Source: Diphasiastrum complanatum
Taxonomy: Eukaryota; Streptophyta; Lycopodiopsida; Lycopodiales; Lycopodiaceae
Length of the DNA stretch: 64,000 nt
Assembly (NCBI GenBank): GCA_029204225.1
Contig: CM055111.1
Coordinates: 43,935,815 to 43,999,814, forward strand
Reading direction: 5' to 3'
The notes under the pieces are model-generated. The model did no database searches. It saw only the letters and a program-made list of their open reading frames with translations, and had not been told where the DNA came from. This document shows, one piece after another, positions 37,223-49,200 of the stretch. The translations under genes and the position numbers were made by a program. Within the stretch, counting starts at the first letter, position 1. Every line of letters starts with the position of its first letter.

Positions 37223-40200
37223 ACTTGTGGCCGCCTTATCCATCATGTGAATTTTGGTCGGGGTCTTGAAATGGATTAGATGCATGAAATTTATCCCATC
37301 ATTCCTACACCAAGGACACCAAGAAGATAGATCGTATCGCCGCCGTACACGATCCTTTCAAGTTTCTGATTTCAAAGGATCGACCTTGCATTGATTGCCC
37401 CTGGTATTGCTTGCAACTTGCCAACACTATTGTGCTCTGCCAATCACAGCAGTGTTTTTTAACACAGAACTAATAAGATAAAAGTCTATCCATCCTAGAA
37501 TGGGTTTTTTCTTACGGTTTCTGTTATTTGGTCGTGAATGGAATATAGGATGAATCTTTATAAAAAACTAGAGAATCCATGAAAGGGAGGAGAGGTGTGT
37601 AATTGTGGATCAGCTATCCAAATCTAACAAAATTGGCCTTTACACGTTGATTGTGTGATCCACCATACCTGAAATGCCATCTAGCACAATCTTCACAACC
37701 GGCTTTGCCCACTGAAATACTTGCATGGTATGATTGCCAGCTAATGCAAAAGAAAGGGGGGTAGCAGCCTCATTTATATTCAGAGCCTCGGTTTCAAGTT
37801 TCTCTTTCAAAGGGTACCGCAAATAATTACTGTTCTCCTTGAAGATTTTTAATTTGTTGTGCTTTTGTTGAAAGAGTTGATGGTGGCCTGACAGGATATG
37901 GAGAAAATGCATTAAAATAGATATCTAAATAAAAAGGGATTAAGCATAAGGCATCCATTTTAAAACAAAACTTCCATAGCCCTGTATATATGCAAGAAAA
38001 CCCTCTAATTTTCAATGGAGCAAACTGGAGTGCTGAAAAGGCATCATAGTTTGAATGAAATGCACCAAATGCTAGATTTAAACGACATCTATGAGGCACT
38101 GAAAAGGCAGCCTGTCAAAGACTTTGCATTTTCTGAGAATCTATTACGGGTTTCGACATGCACGTCACATTCTTCCGACTTTATCATGTTCCTAAGGTCA
38201 GTTATCGAATATTCGTAGTTCTAAAGAGCTTGTCTCGCACTATTCAAAGGGCAAATACTCAAACTTATTCTCTCTAAAGGCATCACAGTTGAATGAAATG
38301 CACCAAATGCTAGACTTAAACGACATCTATGAGGCACTGAAAAGGCAGCCTGTGGAAGACTTAGCATTTTTAGAGAATCTATTATGGGTTTCGACATGCA
38401 TGTCACATTCTTTCGACTTTATCATGTTCCTAAGATCAATTATCGAATTTTCGTAGTTCTAAACAGCACGTATCGCACTATTCAAAGGGCAGATACTCAA
38501 ACTTATTCCCTCTTTGAGTGCACCCAGTCGCAGATAATCAAACCTCCACCATTCGCATATTCTAAGCATGTATCGGATTATTGAAAGGAAATATTTGGAC
38601 TGCTGCAAAAACATGTTTGAACGCATCTTGATCTGCACATAGGCTTTTTCCTATGCCTTCAGACAGAGAAGTGATGGCTTTCACCACGGCCAGCGAGATT
38701 ATACATGCATAACTGGTTATCAAAGATAGCAGACACATTTCAATAGTAGATAGTGCACTTCGTTGAGGAACATAGCAGCGCTTTCTATGTTACTAATACT
38801 TTTGGTTTTCTTTTCACTTCATAGGAAAGATTTCTGCAAGCGGTCTTCAACAATGATTTAGCTTGCTTCACATTTCCATTATAGCTGAAATAGTTCCTTG
38901 TGCCTTCATCACAAAATCAGCGACAGACAGAGGACTTCACATAAGAAGATACACACTGACTTCAAGAGAAGATAATAGGCTAACTGGGTTAGCAGATATG
39001 GTTATAAGACTTCCAGAGAGTTAGAAGCCGTTTATTGATGAAAGTAGAAAACTGGAAACAGAAACTCAGCAATGGTAGTAGTAAATGGTTGCATGCCAAG
39101 TTCTTTCCATGCTTGCTGCTTGCTAAAGCTAGTGTTCTCAGCTCTTCCTATCTGCATGAAAAGCTTTGTGAATGAAGCTACACAAAACTGAGAATAGTAG
39201 AAGGCAAGCAATCAATAGACTCTGATAGCTGTAAAAAAGAGTAAGATGCTATTGGAAAGCCTTCAAACTGGTTGCTTAGTGTAAAAGGCCCCTTCTGTGG
39301 TTGGGGTTATTTAAGAGAGATTATGGGATTTAAGTATATTGAGTTCTATAAAATAAAACATGATGCCATTGTTTTGGTTAAAGTTTTCCATCTACATTTG
39401 TTTTCAAAGAGGATTATGTTCCTTCTCTAAACATATGTTTGAGTTAACAGGATCATGTGTTTCTACAATTGACCTTCTTAAGAAGACAATGGTCAAAAAA
39501 CTTCCAAGTGATACAGAAGGATTGGAGCAATCAATTGGAAGGTTGCAGAATATGATAGAGGTTGTTTTTAGATACACTGACAATGTGGTGGTAAGTGCAA
39601 TCCTCATATCAGTAGGCATGTAGCCCGTTACTGGTGTTGTACACTCTTGCTTGTTCGCCACTCTGCTCTTTGTGTTGATTTAGATTGGATTCATGAGTTT
39701 GGATAAGTGATTCTGGTTGTGGACTTGTGCAGGAAGGTTGCATCCTTCCTAACAATACAATTGGAAGATAATTGCTTGGAACAATTGCTTCATGTCTTAC
39801 TTAATGGTGCTGCATCTTTTAGTGCTTGTTATGTGTGTCAACGTTTGGGTGCATTGTTGTTTTGTGTCTGTGTTCCATGACCTTTATTGGGCCTTCAGGT
39901 CAACTTCAAAATAATTTGCATTCATTTTTTGCTGATGTTTTGTGGCCATTGCAGAATCTTCTCTTGGTAGAATATGTTACGAGCACGTGACCAGTGCCGA
40001 ACCCTAGAGAACACAGAAGGTCAGATACCACAGTCAGGGTCGTGTCCAGCGTACACGACCAACAAGGCAGGACAGTGTGAGTAGTGTGCCCCAGCACGGT
40101 CCATAGCCATGGTGGGCCTAACACAGTCTAGGGACCCTGTCAGCAGGATAGGGCCCCATGTTGGGTCCCGACGTGCAGTCGGCCACGTCAGTGCCGCGTG

Positions 40201-43200
40201 GCCGACACTTGGCAGTATGCATGCTACCAGTCCTCACACTGGGCTAGGAGGGGCTTACTCTATATCAGGGAGTAGGCAAGGTTGGGTGGATCAGTTAGTG
40301 TTTGCCCTACTGTGGTGTTAGGTTGTGGTACTTCACACTTAACACGTTCATCTTCTTCTTCACACCACATTTTTGGACTTGCAGGATGCAATTGTGAGAT
40401 TATTTCGGTGATATAAAACAAAGATTCCTGTACAAGCCAACTTTCTGCAATGCTACCTTCTGGCCTTGCCTTTTGTCTCACAAAGCCCGGTAGAACATCC
40501 ATCTCGTGTGCACAGGTCTTGCAATTGATACTTCTTCGACCAAACGCACTAGAAGATGAGCTTGTATATCAAAAAAGGAAGTTGGAAAATCTCTTTCCAA
40601 CAAACATACCATTTCGATCATTTGGATTTTCATGGAATCCAGTTCACTATTTTTTATTTCTTTTGAGGAACTTTCAATTTAAAAAGAAATTTAAAAAAAA
40701 AAAAAAGGATAAAGCTAAGGGTGAAGAGTTACAAGCTAAGATTCACTAGCTATGCTAGAAAGCAAGACTTAAGCTAGAAAGCAGGAAGAGAATGCTTAAG
40801 GAGGCTAAAGAGGAGCAATCATCATAAACGGAATAAAGGAATACAATGATGCCCTACTTATACCCTCTCCCTGAATCAAATGGAGGATTCAAAAAAGGGA
40901 GGGAAAAGGATTTGGAGGGAAAATAGTGCGCCTTCCCAACAGGAGGACCCCCACTCCAAATCAATGTGACCAAGTCCTAACAATATAACCAAATAGGGCC
41001 CAAGGCCAGTATATGAATAAAAAGGGCCCTTAGGCCTGCTTATGCATAATAACAATAAAAGAATAGACGCGGCGAACGTAATGAGCCAAGTCCATAACTC
41101 TCCCCTGCAGAAAAACAAAGCCCTCCACCGGCTAGCAAGCATAATGACTATCTAAAATAATAATGTAAGCATGCTAAATACTGAAAAATCACGAACTAAT
41201 GGAAACACTGATGGAGAGGACATAAGTCGTCACAACAGATACCCCAAAAGTATCCTAACTGTGTAAAGCAAGTACTAAGCAAATACTACAATAAAGAATA
41301 GTCATAGCTAGCCGAATCATGAAGTAGAAGGAACATCTACAATGATATCTATAGTAGAGGAAAGAACTAAAGCCATGAGGGCTCGAGCCTGATCTGCCAA
41401 TAATGGTGTATGATAAAACACATCAATAGGCTCCCATGTGGCAGTTACGAATAGAGCCACAGCTGATCTAGAGCTAAGCTATGAAAGCATCACATAAGCA
41501 AGACTTAAGCTATGAAAGCAACACATAAGCAAGACTTAACCCTAGAAAGCAGGAAAGAGAGAGATTAAGGAGGCTAAAGAGAGAGGTCAATATCATCAGC
41601 TGAATAACAAATGACACAGTTTCCCTACTTATAGCCAAGAGGAAGCCCTAAAAGGAAGCTTCCGGTGGCTAGGGCCCAACTGGGAGGGAAAATAGTGCGC
41701 CCTCCAAGAATGCCCCCACTCTCCAGTAATATGTCCAAATAGCCTAATAATGAATAATAAGGCCAAAGGCCAACCATATAGTCTAAGTGTCACTAATGAA
41801 TAAAACAGGGCCCAAGGCCTGCTTATGCATAAAGTAAAGTAAATGTAAATGGACGCGGCGAATGTAATGAGCCGAGTCCATAACTCTCCCTGGCACAAAA
41901 GAAAAAGACCCAACTGCTGAAAAGAAACTGGATCAAGTAGCAGCAAGCCCTGGTGCATCAACAGCTAGAACAACATCTGATGTAGAGGAATCAACAAGTG
42001 CAGCAAGAGCACGAGCCTGATCCGCAAGTGATGGTGTATGATAAAAGACATCAATAGGCTCCCATGTGGCCGCCTCAATAGGACGGCCACCCCACAAGAC
42101 CAAAAACTGAATCTGCCGGCGGCGTCGACTATGGTATAGACGAACCTGTAATATAGCAACAAGTAAAAATGGAAATAACTATGGAGCAGTAGGAAACTCA
42201 GCATCACAAGGAGCGTCATCCTCAATAGCAGCACGTAATAAACTGACATGGAATACATCACAGGCGCGTGTGGAAGCAGGAAGCTGTAAGCGGTATGTAA
42301 CTGGACTAAGAACCTCCAAAATGCGATAAGGCCCATAATAACGTGGTGCAAACTTCTCAGTAGAAGCATGGCCCAGGACAAAATGATGACGTGCAAACCG
42401 TAGGCGTAGATAAACCATATCTCCAAGCTGAAACTCAACATGGCGGCAGTGACGATCAACTGAGGTCTGATAACGCTGCTAAACATGCTGTAAATGAGAA
42501 CTGGCCCGGGTAATAAGCTCTCGAGCACCAAGGTATCCAAAAAGCCCGAGAAGGTAGAACTGCATCAGCACCAGGAAGCCAATAAGGAAACTGGAAAAGA
42601 GATGGACACTCATCGCGAATAGCCGCATGGTACACGTAACCATCAACCATATGTGCAAGGTGCCCCAAGAAAAGATAGCAACATCGGAAGACTAGCACCA
42701 AGGAGATCATCCTGACAAAGGATAGCTTAAAATGGAGAAATATGCCCCAACATGGTCAAAAGCCCAAGGTATCCATAGGGCCCATGAATGAGAAGTACTG
42801 ATGGCATACGGTACCCTCAAGGCCCATATCACGAGAAGCGCAGCATGCCAAAAGCTCCAGAAGGTCCAAGAAATCAATGCATCATCTAAAAAGACATGAT
42901 GAATGAAAATAGTAGCAACAAATCTAGAAATAGTAGAGGCCCCAACTGACAAACTGTAGCCGAAAAACTCATCCAGAAAGGCCTCATATGGACATACCAA
43001 TCCATCATAGGATACACCAAAAACGGATGGAGAATCGGATGACCCATCGGAACTGGCCGCAAGTGTAATCCCAAAGTACACACCAGGCGCACAAGTGAGG
43101 AATAGAAGAAATGCACTGGAACGAGGAACAAGTTCCGCAACATCAGTAGCAAGCATCGGAGCAATATCCACGTGTAGCTGGGAATGAGTATCAAAGCACA

Positions 43201-46200
43201 TATGAGCAACACTGAAGTATATGGCGGCAACATCCCCAAAAACTATCCAAAAGAGGAGAAGGAATTCTCTCAAGGTACGCTGATGGTCTCGGAACACCAG
43301 AACAAAGTGGCAACTCAGCATCGGAGACCAAGCGATATGGAGCAACCTGAAATGACAGGGAACCTGAAGATCACCCAGACAACTGGAACGGAGGCAATAA
43401 CCCAAACCAACAGGATATGCCAAGCCTGACAATGAGCAACAATCCAAGGAAGAGATAGAGTGCCACATGCATAATCATAGAGATATCCGCACCATAGGCG
43501 ATCAGTAATATGGAAAAACCAGCACCAATCAACAGGTCCAAATGAAAACCAAGCTATATGTAATAACCAGGAATGCCATATATCCATAGCATCGGCATGG
43601 ACTGCAGCAAACCTATATGTAGAAACACCAAGAGATGGAAGGATGTCTGTGTACTCATCTAGAAAGATCCCAACATATAAATACCCTAGATAAGTAATAG
43701 TGACCATCTGGCAAATATCCTCGGATGAAAAATGTGTAACAATAAGGGCCAAAGGCGCATGAATCATGTCAGGAACCGTAGAAATATCATGAGGCAGATC
43801 ACAAACCTCAAGCAGAGATCCATGGAGTAAAGCGAAAGAAGATACAACCTGATCACCAATAGCAAGGGAACCATCAAACGTGGACCCATGAAGAACCCCG
43901 TAGAAATCAGCAGGAACATCGGCCATAACAGACTCAAGAGATGGAGATATAGAGACCAAGGGAGAAGATACTGCACCAACCATCGAACCAGGAGGGCAAT
44001 CTGAAGTATGTGCAAAAGCAATAGTAGAAATACCACCAAGGTATACGGTCTCAATATCAAGGAAACTTGGAATGACCACTGAATACGATATCTGTGAATC
44101 AAGGCATATAGGCGCAAGGCACACAGCAATAACCTGTAAATCCGAAGCAGCATCAACCTGAGGAAGAGGACCCACGGATGGTGAAAGTGAAGCAGCAACT
44201 GATGTACTCTGAATGGAAAGAAGAGCTGCATCGTCAGCCTTTGGCAGGCTACGCATAAACTGCTTCCTGGTAACCAACTGGAAGTCTTTCTGAGAATCAA
44301 TGCCAACAAGTGAGTGTGTAACTACATCAAGTACAAATGTCAATGTCTGCTGTGTCAAGTCCAGTGTAACGGCTCCAAGAGATGCAAACCAATCAGCACC
44401 AAGGATAAGATCATAACGCTCCATAGGAATAATGTAAAGATCTGCCTGTCCAGAAAAATCTCCAATGCGGTATGGTAAACGCTGAAACATCTGAGAACTA
44501 GGAAAAGAATGGGAACTGGCAACCTCAACTGTGAGAGGCTGTGAAGTAGGAACAAGTGAAGCACGTACTAATAAAAGAATGAGTGCTGCCAGTATCAACT
44601 AAAGCAATATACTCACGACCTGTAATACGTACACGTAACCGAATGGAGCGAGGACCAGGATGCCCTGTCCAAGTAGCATAGGCAAGCTGAGCATGGCAAG
44701 TAGCAAAAAGTAAATTAGTGAAAGGCTCGAAGGATAGGTCAGGCTCATCAGAAATATGAATGTAAATATCGGAATCATCTGGAGTAGTGCCCTCATGGTA
44801 AAAAACAGCAGTAGTAGTAGGGAGAGGCTGACGGCAATCACGGGCAAAATGGTCAGGACTCTTACAACGAAAGCAAAGACACTGCTGCTGAAGGTCAGCG
44901 AACTCTGCAGACGTGTAACGTCGGACAAAAGCAGGTCGAGGAGTCGGAGGACGAGGAGACGAAGGGACAATGGAGAGAGCTGGAACAGAAGGGGCAGGTG
45001 TAGGGGTGGACGCAGCGGGAAAAGATGAAGCAGAAGGATGTGGTTGGGAGAAGCGGGAAGGAAGAGTGTCAGAGTACTTATGCTGTAAAGTACTGGCAAT
45101 AGACATCGCCTCAACAAGTGTGGGAGGACGGAGAAACATCATAACGTAAAGCACCACAAAGCCCAACAATGTAACGAGAAATAAGCTCAGTAGGCTGTAG
45201 ATCTGTGAAAAGATAAGAAAGCTCCATAAACTGATCTGTATAAGAAGCGAGATCACTGGTCTGAGTGAGACTACGGAATGTATCACGTTGGCGGTCGAGC
45301 CACTGAGGGTCAATCATAGCATGACGGAGGTCACGACGAAAAGTATGCCATAAATGGAGCCCTTCCCGATCAGGATCAGTTCTATAAACTCGCCACCACG
45401 TGGCGGCGCGTTAATGACTCGTCAAACAAGATAGAAATTCCTCCATCTTGCTTCATACCATAGTTGCAGCGAATCACGATTCGCTGGGACTGCGATTCGC
45501 GGGTCGCGATTCGCGACCCAGAATCGCAAAAAAAAAAAAAAAAAAAAAAAAAAATTGGAAAAATAGCTTATTGCTGAAATTTTTTTTAGGGGATCAATGG
45601 TCAAACCAGCGTTTTGCCTCTCATAAGTGCAGTAGATGAGGCACAAACAGATCTTATTTTCAGTAGCTATCCGGTTGTCATTTGCTCTGGTTTTCAGTAA
45701 ATGTTAATGCTACAGTTTGGACTATCAACTGTATGGATGATGATCACTTTTGCAATTGGTTCACTGGAGATGTGAGTGCAATGTACATACAGTTGGGGGC
45801 ATAAATATTGGGCCCTTCTCGGCGCGCATTTGGACCCCATTTTTATCCACAAGGGGGCAGTGGCATTTTTATCTACAGTGTCTATATAGCAAGAAGCTCT
45901 AGGGGGTTCGAGGGACAGTAGCCCCCCGGGAAACGGGGGGTTCGGGGGGCGGTAGCCCCCCGAGAAACGGGGGGTTCGGGGGGCGGTAGCCCCCTGGTGG
46001 GGGGTTTGGGGGGCAACGCCCCCCAACGGCGGGGTCCGGGGGCCGGCCCCGACGGTAAGGCCTCTTCATGATTGGCCTTCCAACTCCCCGAGTGAAAACA
46101 CACTTTTTGGTGTTTCGCACCCGAAACAGTCAGCAAACTACACAATCATAATCCCCTCGATCAGAGCTTTCATCTGATACCCATATTGCCTAAAAAAATT

Positions 46201-49200
46201 TCAAAAAAAAAAAAAAAACAAAAATCGATTCTACACGATTCTGGGAAAATCCCGAATCGCGGTTCTGATCGCGATTCGGGAATCGCGCTGCAACTATGCT
46301 TCATACTATAAGATATTTCTGTATCCTTGTGAGATCCATCCTCATCAAAGATTACATCCTTGCTTATGATAAATTCTTACTCTCCAAGTCATACGACCTG
46401 TATCTCTTCTCTTGACTATCATATCCAAGAAATAAACACTTAGTAGCCTTCGAATCCAATTTGCTCCTTGAATCCTTAGGTATGTGAGCATATTTAATAA
46501 TTCTAAAAAACCTCAAATGACTTACGTCAGGTTTGGCAAAAGTGGTATATCTTTGAAGTCTACCTATTTGTGAGCATTCTGTTTTTCCACCTACACCGTC
46601 AAGAGCTACTTCTTCAACAAATGAATGGAGGTTCCAAGCTTTTCCCTGCAATTTCCTGCACAAAAAACAAGAAGGAGCCGAACAGTTCTCTCTCCTGCAA
46701 AAATCAACAGCTTGATGATTTTCTGCAACCAAAAGGGGAAGAAGATAGCTTCCTATCTGCAAGCAATATGATCACCTAAAGGCTCTGATACCATGCAGGA
46801 AATAGAAGCCTAAGGATCCAGGATCTTAACTATTCAATCACACAAAGCATTCTCAAAAGAAAGAGAGAGATGGCTAGAAACCCTCTTGTAGAAACTCGTG
46901 GACAGCCAAGGAGAATAGTCAATATTGCTTACAAAAGTGTGTATCATACAAATGAATGGCTACATATAAGTAGTCCAAGATGGCTATCTACCGTCATGAC
47001 TGTTGGCTGTCCAATTACTTGACTAATGGCTATCTAGCTACCATAAGTTACATAAAATAATTAAGTACCCCAAATAACAAGTTAGGTACTTAATTCACAT
47101 GTATAGGCCCCTAGTGGACCCACGAGTCCCTACAAGTTAGTTTCATACTAACTTGGGCCTAAAATATAAATGACCATGGTTACACAGATCTCGACCTTTT
47201 GGGTCATAGTAACCTATGGCTTCTACATCATTCACATTTATTATTCTAACAGTTTTTGACCCGTGTAAGCTTCCTCTAGAGTTCGACTCTCTACAACTTT
47301 TGAGGACTTTGATTTTAAAGATAAACCATTATCTGAACTGCTTCACCCCAAACATATTCAGAAGTTGCTTACTTTTAAGCATGCTCTTTGCAGTTTCCAC
47401 AATAGATTGATTCTTCCTTTTTGCAACTCCATTTTATTTCCGTACTTGGAAATCGTCTACTTATAATATGATTGATCCTTGTTAGAAATAAATGACTATG
47501 CTAAAGTTAATCCATAGGTTACTTTGACCCAAAAGGTCGAGATTTGTGTCACCATGGGTATTTAGTTATTTAGGCCATGTTAAGTTTGTCTTAATTTGTG
47601 ATGGACCCAATTTTGGTCATGTACTGACTCGTGGGTCCTTAGAGGTCTAATTTGGTTTAGGGGCCCTATCTTGACTTTTGGGGGTGCCCTACATTCAGTA
47701 AGTAGGTAGAGTACATATTGGCTTATTGTGTCTCTTCATTATTTGTGTTGCTGTTTTCTCTCTCTCTCTCTCTCTTAAAGGAGGGCGTCCAGCCTCTTCT
47801 CTCTTGTGTCTTGTGGAGATTGATTGATAGCTAGATCTTGGTGCCTTGACTCTTGTTTTCCTACATGGTATCAGAGCTACCGGATTTGCAACAAGCTTGT
47901 ATGTTGGCGCCCTACCAGAAGAGGAGCTACTCTGCTTTTTGTTATGAAATTTCAGCATCTTGCTGATTTTTCCAAGTGGAGTTTGGATCAGCTTTTTTGT
48001 CTCTTTTCAGGTTGAAGGAGGGCGCCCATCACAAATCTTGGAGGAGCAATTTTTGGTGCCCAAAAATCAGCATTCAAATCTGATTTTTTTGCAGCCAGTT
48101 TTCAGCAAGTTTTGTTTGGAGGAGGGCACCCAAGAATCTGCTTTTGATTTGGGGTTTTGGAGCCTTCTTACCTTGTTGTTTTCTTCACGTTTGCAGTTGT
48201 GAAGGAGGGCGCCCAATATTCTTCCGATTTTATACGGACTTGGTGATATCTCGATCTGAGGTCATTTTACTAAAAAACTTAGCCCCGTCGAGTTGATCAA
48301 ACAACTCGTCTGCTCGAGGCATAGGGTATTTATTCTTAATTGTGACTTTATTGAGGGCTCTGTAATCTACGCAAAGACGCATAGACCCCTCTTTCTTTTT
48401 CACCAAAAGGACTGGTGAGGCCCATGGTGAACTACTGGTTTGAATTTGGCCTTTCCCAAGATAATCTGTTAACTGCCTAGTTATTTCTTCATCCTCTGTT
48501 CAGCTGACCCGATACCGAGGTTTAGAAACAGGTGCTGTACCTGGTACTAGGTTTATTACATGATCTACCTCTCTGCTAGGTGGTAAACCATGTGGCAAAT
48601 CTTCAGGAAAAACATCTATAAATTTAGACGATAAAGTTTCTAATTTACTGATTTTCTACTGTAAAGAACTGGAAATAGAAACTTCAGGAATAAACTGAAA
48701 GTCACATAAGAATACCTGATGGTCGTCAGAGCTCTGAACTGCAGACCATAGGACTGTTGGGAACATCATGCTCCCCATGCAACTGGATCTCGGCCTTTAT
48801 GCCGAAAGTTGAGGGTGTTCTTCTGATAATTTCTGTGGAGGGAAGGTCCTAAACTGTAGAGCCAGTCTCTCCCGAGAACAATGTCTGTGCGATCCAGGTG
48901 CATTATCTGAAAATTTATTTCATCTTGGTACCCCTGAATACCAAGATTTAAGTTACTTACCATAGTTTCCCCAATTTTCTTATATTCACCCTTAGCTAAT
49001 GAAACTATGTACCTATGCTGACTTGGTACTTCTGGTAGTTTAAGCATTTTAACCAGGATGTAGTTGATGAAATTATGGGTCGCCCCATCATCAACCATAA
49101 CTCATGATTGACTGGTTACCCACTTTCCCATGCATACGTACTAGGTCATGCAGCCCAAAACTGAAGGGTCGCGCTAGCATAGCAGAGGTTAGCTGGCAAC

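Larger units (their letters stand above)
41443..45385 (-). mobile_element. Non-autonomous chromovirus derivative with replaced pol core
   Basis: 3' LTR 41443-41885 (443 bp, family of 7664-10999). On the minus strand the order is gag (45385-45111), CCHC knuckle, protease, a long region without RT, RNase H or integrase core, then integrase C-terminus (42418-42179) and chromodomain. The 5' LTR is missing: gag stops at about 45385 against copia sequence. It is a longer relative of the 7664 element and shares its GGCATTCCTGG-type repeats. Confidence 0.8.
45386..46793 (-). mobile_element. Copia fragment, integrase C-terminus, interrupted by a small hAT element
   Basis: The minus strand reads [20 protein letters not shown] and [19 protein letters not shown] (46364-46490), then [14 protein letters not shown] and, across the hAT insertion, [14 protein letters not shown] primer site (46781-46793) and LTR lie to the right; leader sequence is fused directly to integrase, so gag and protease are deleted. 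Confidence 0.75.

Noticed and set aside
45694-46145. Proline-rich PPNPP frames
   Set aside because: Produced by the G-rich repeat within the small hAT element; the three overlapping frames all look equally proline-rich.
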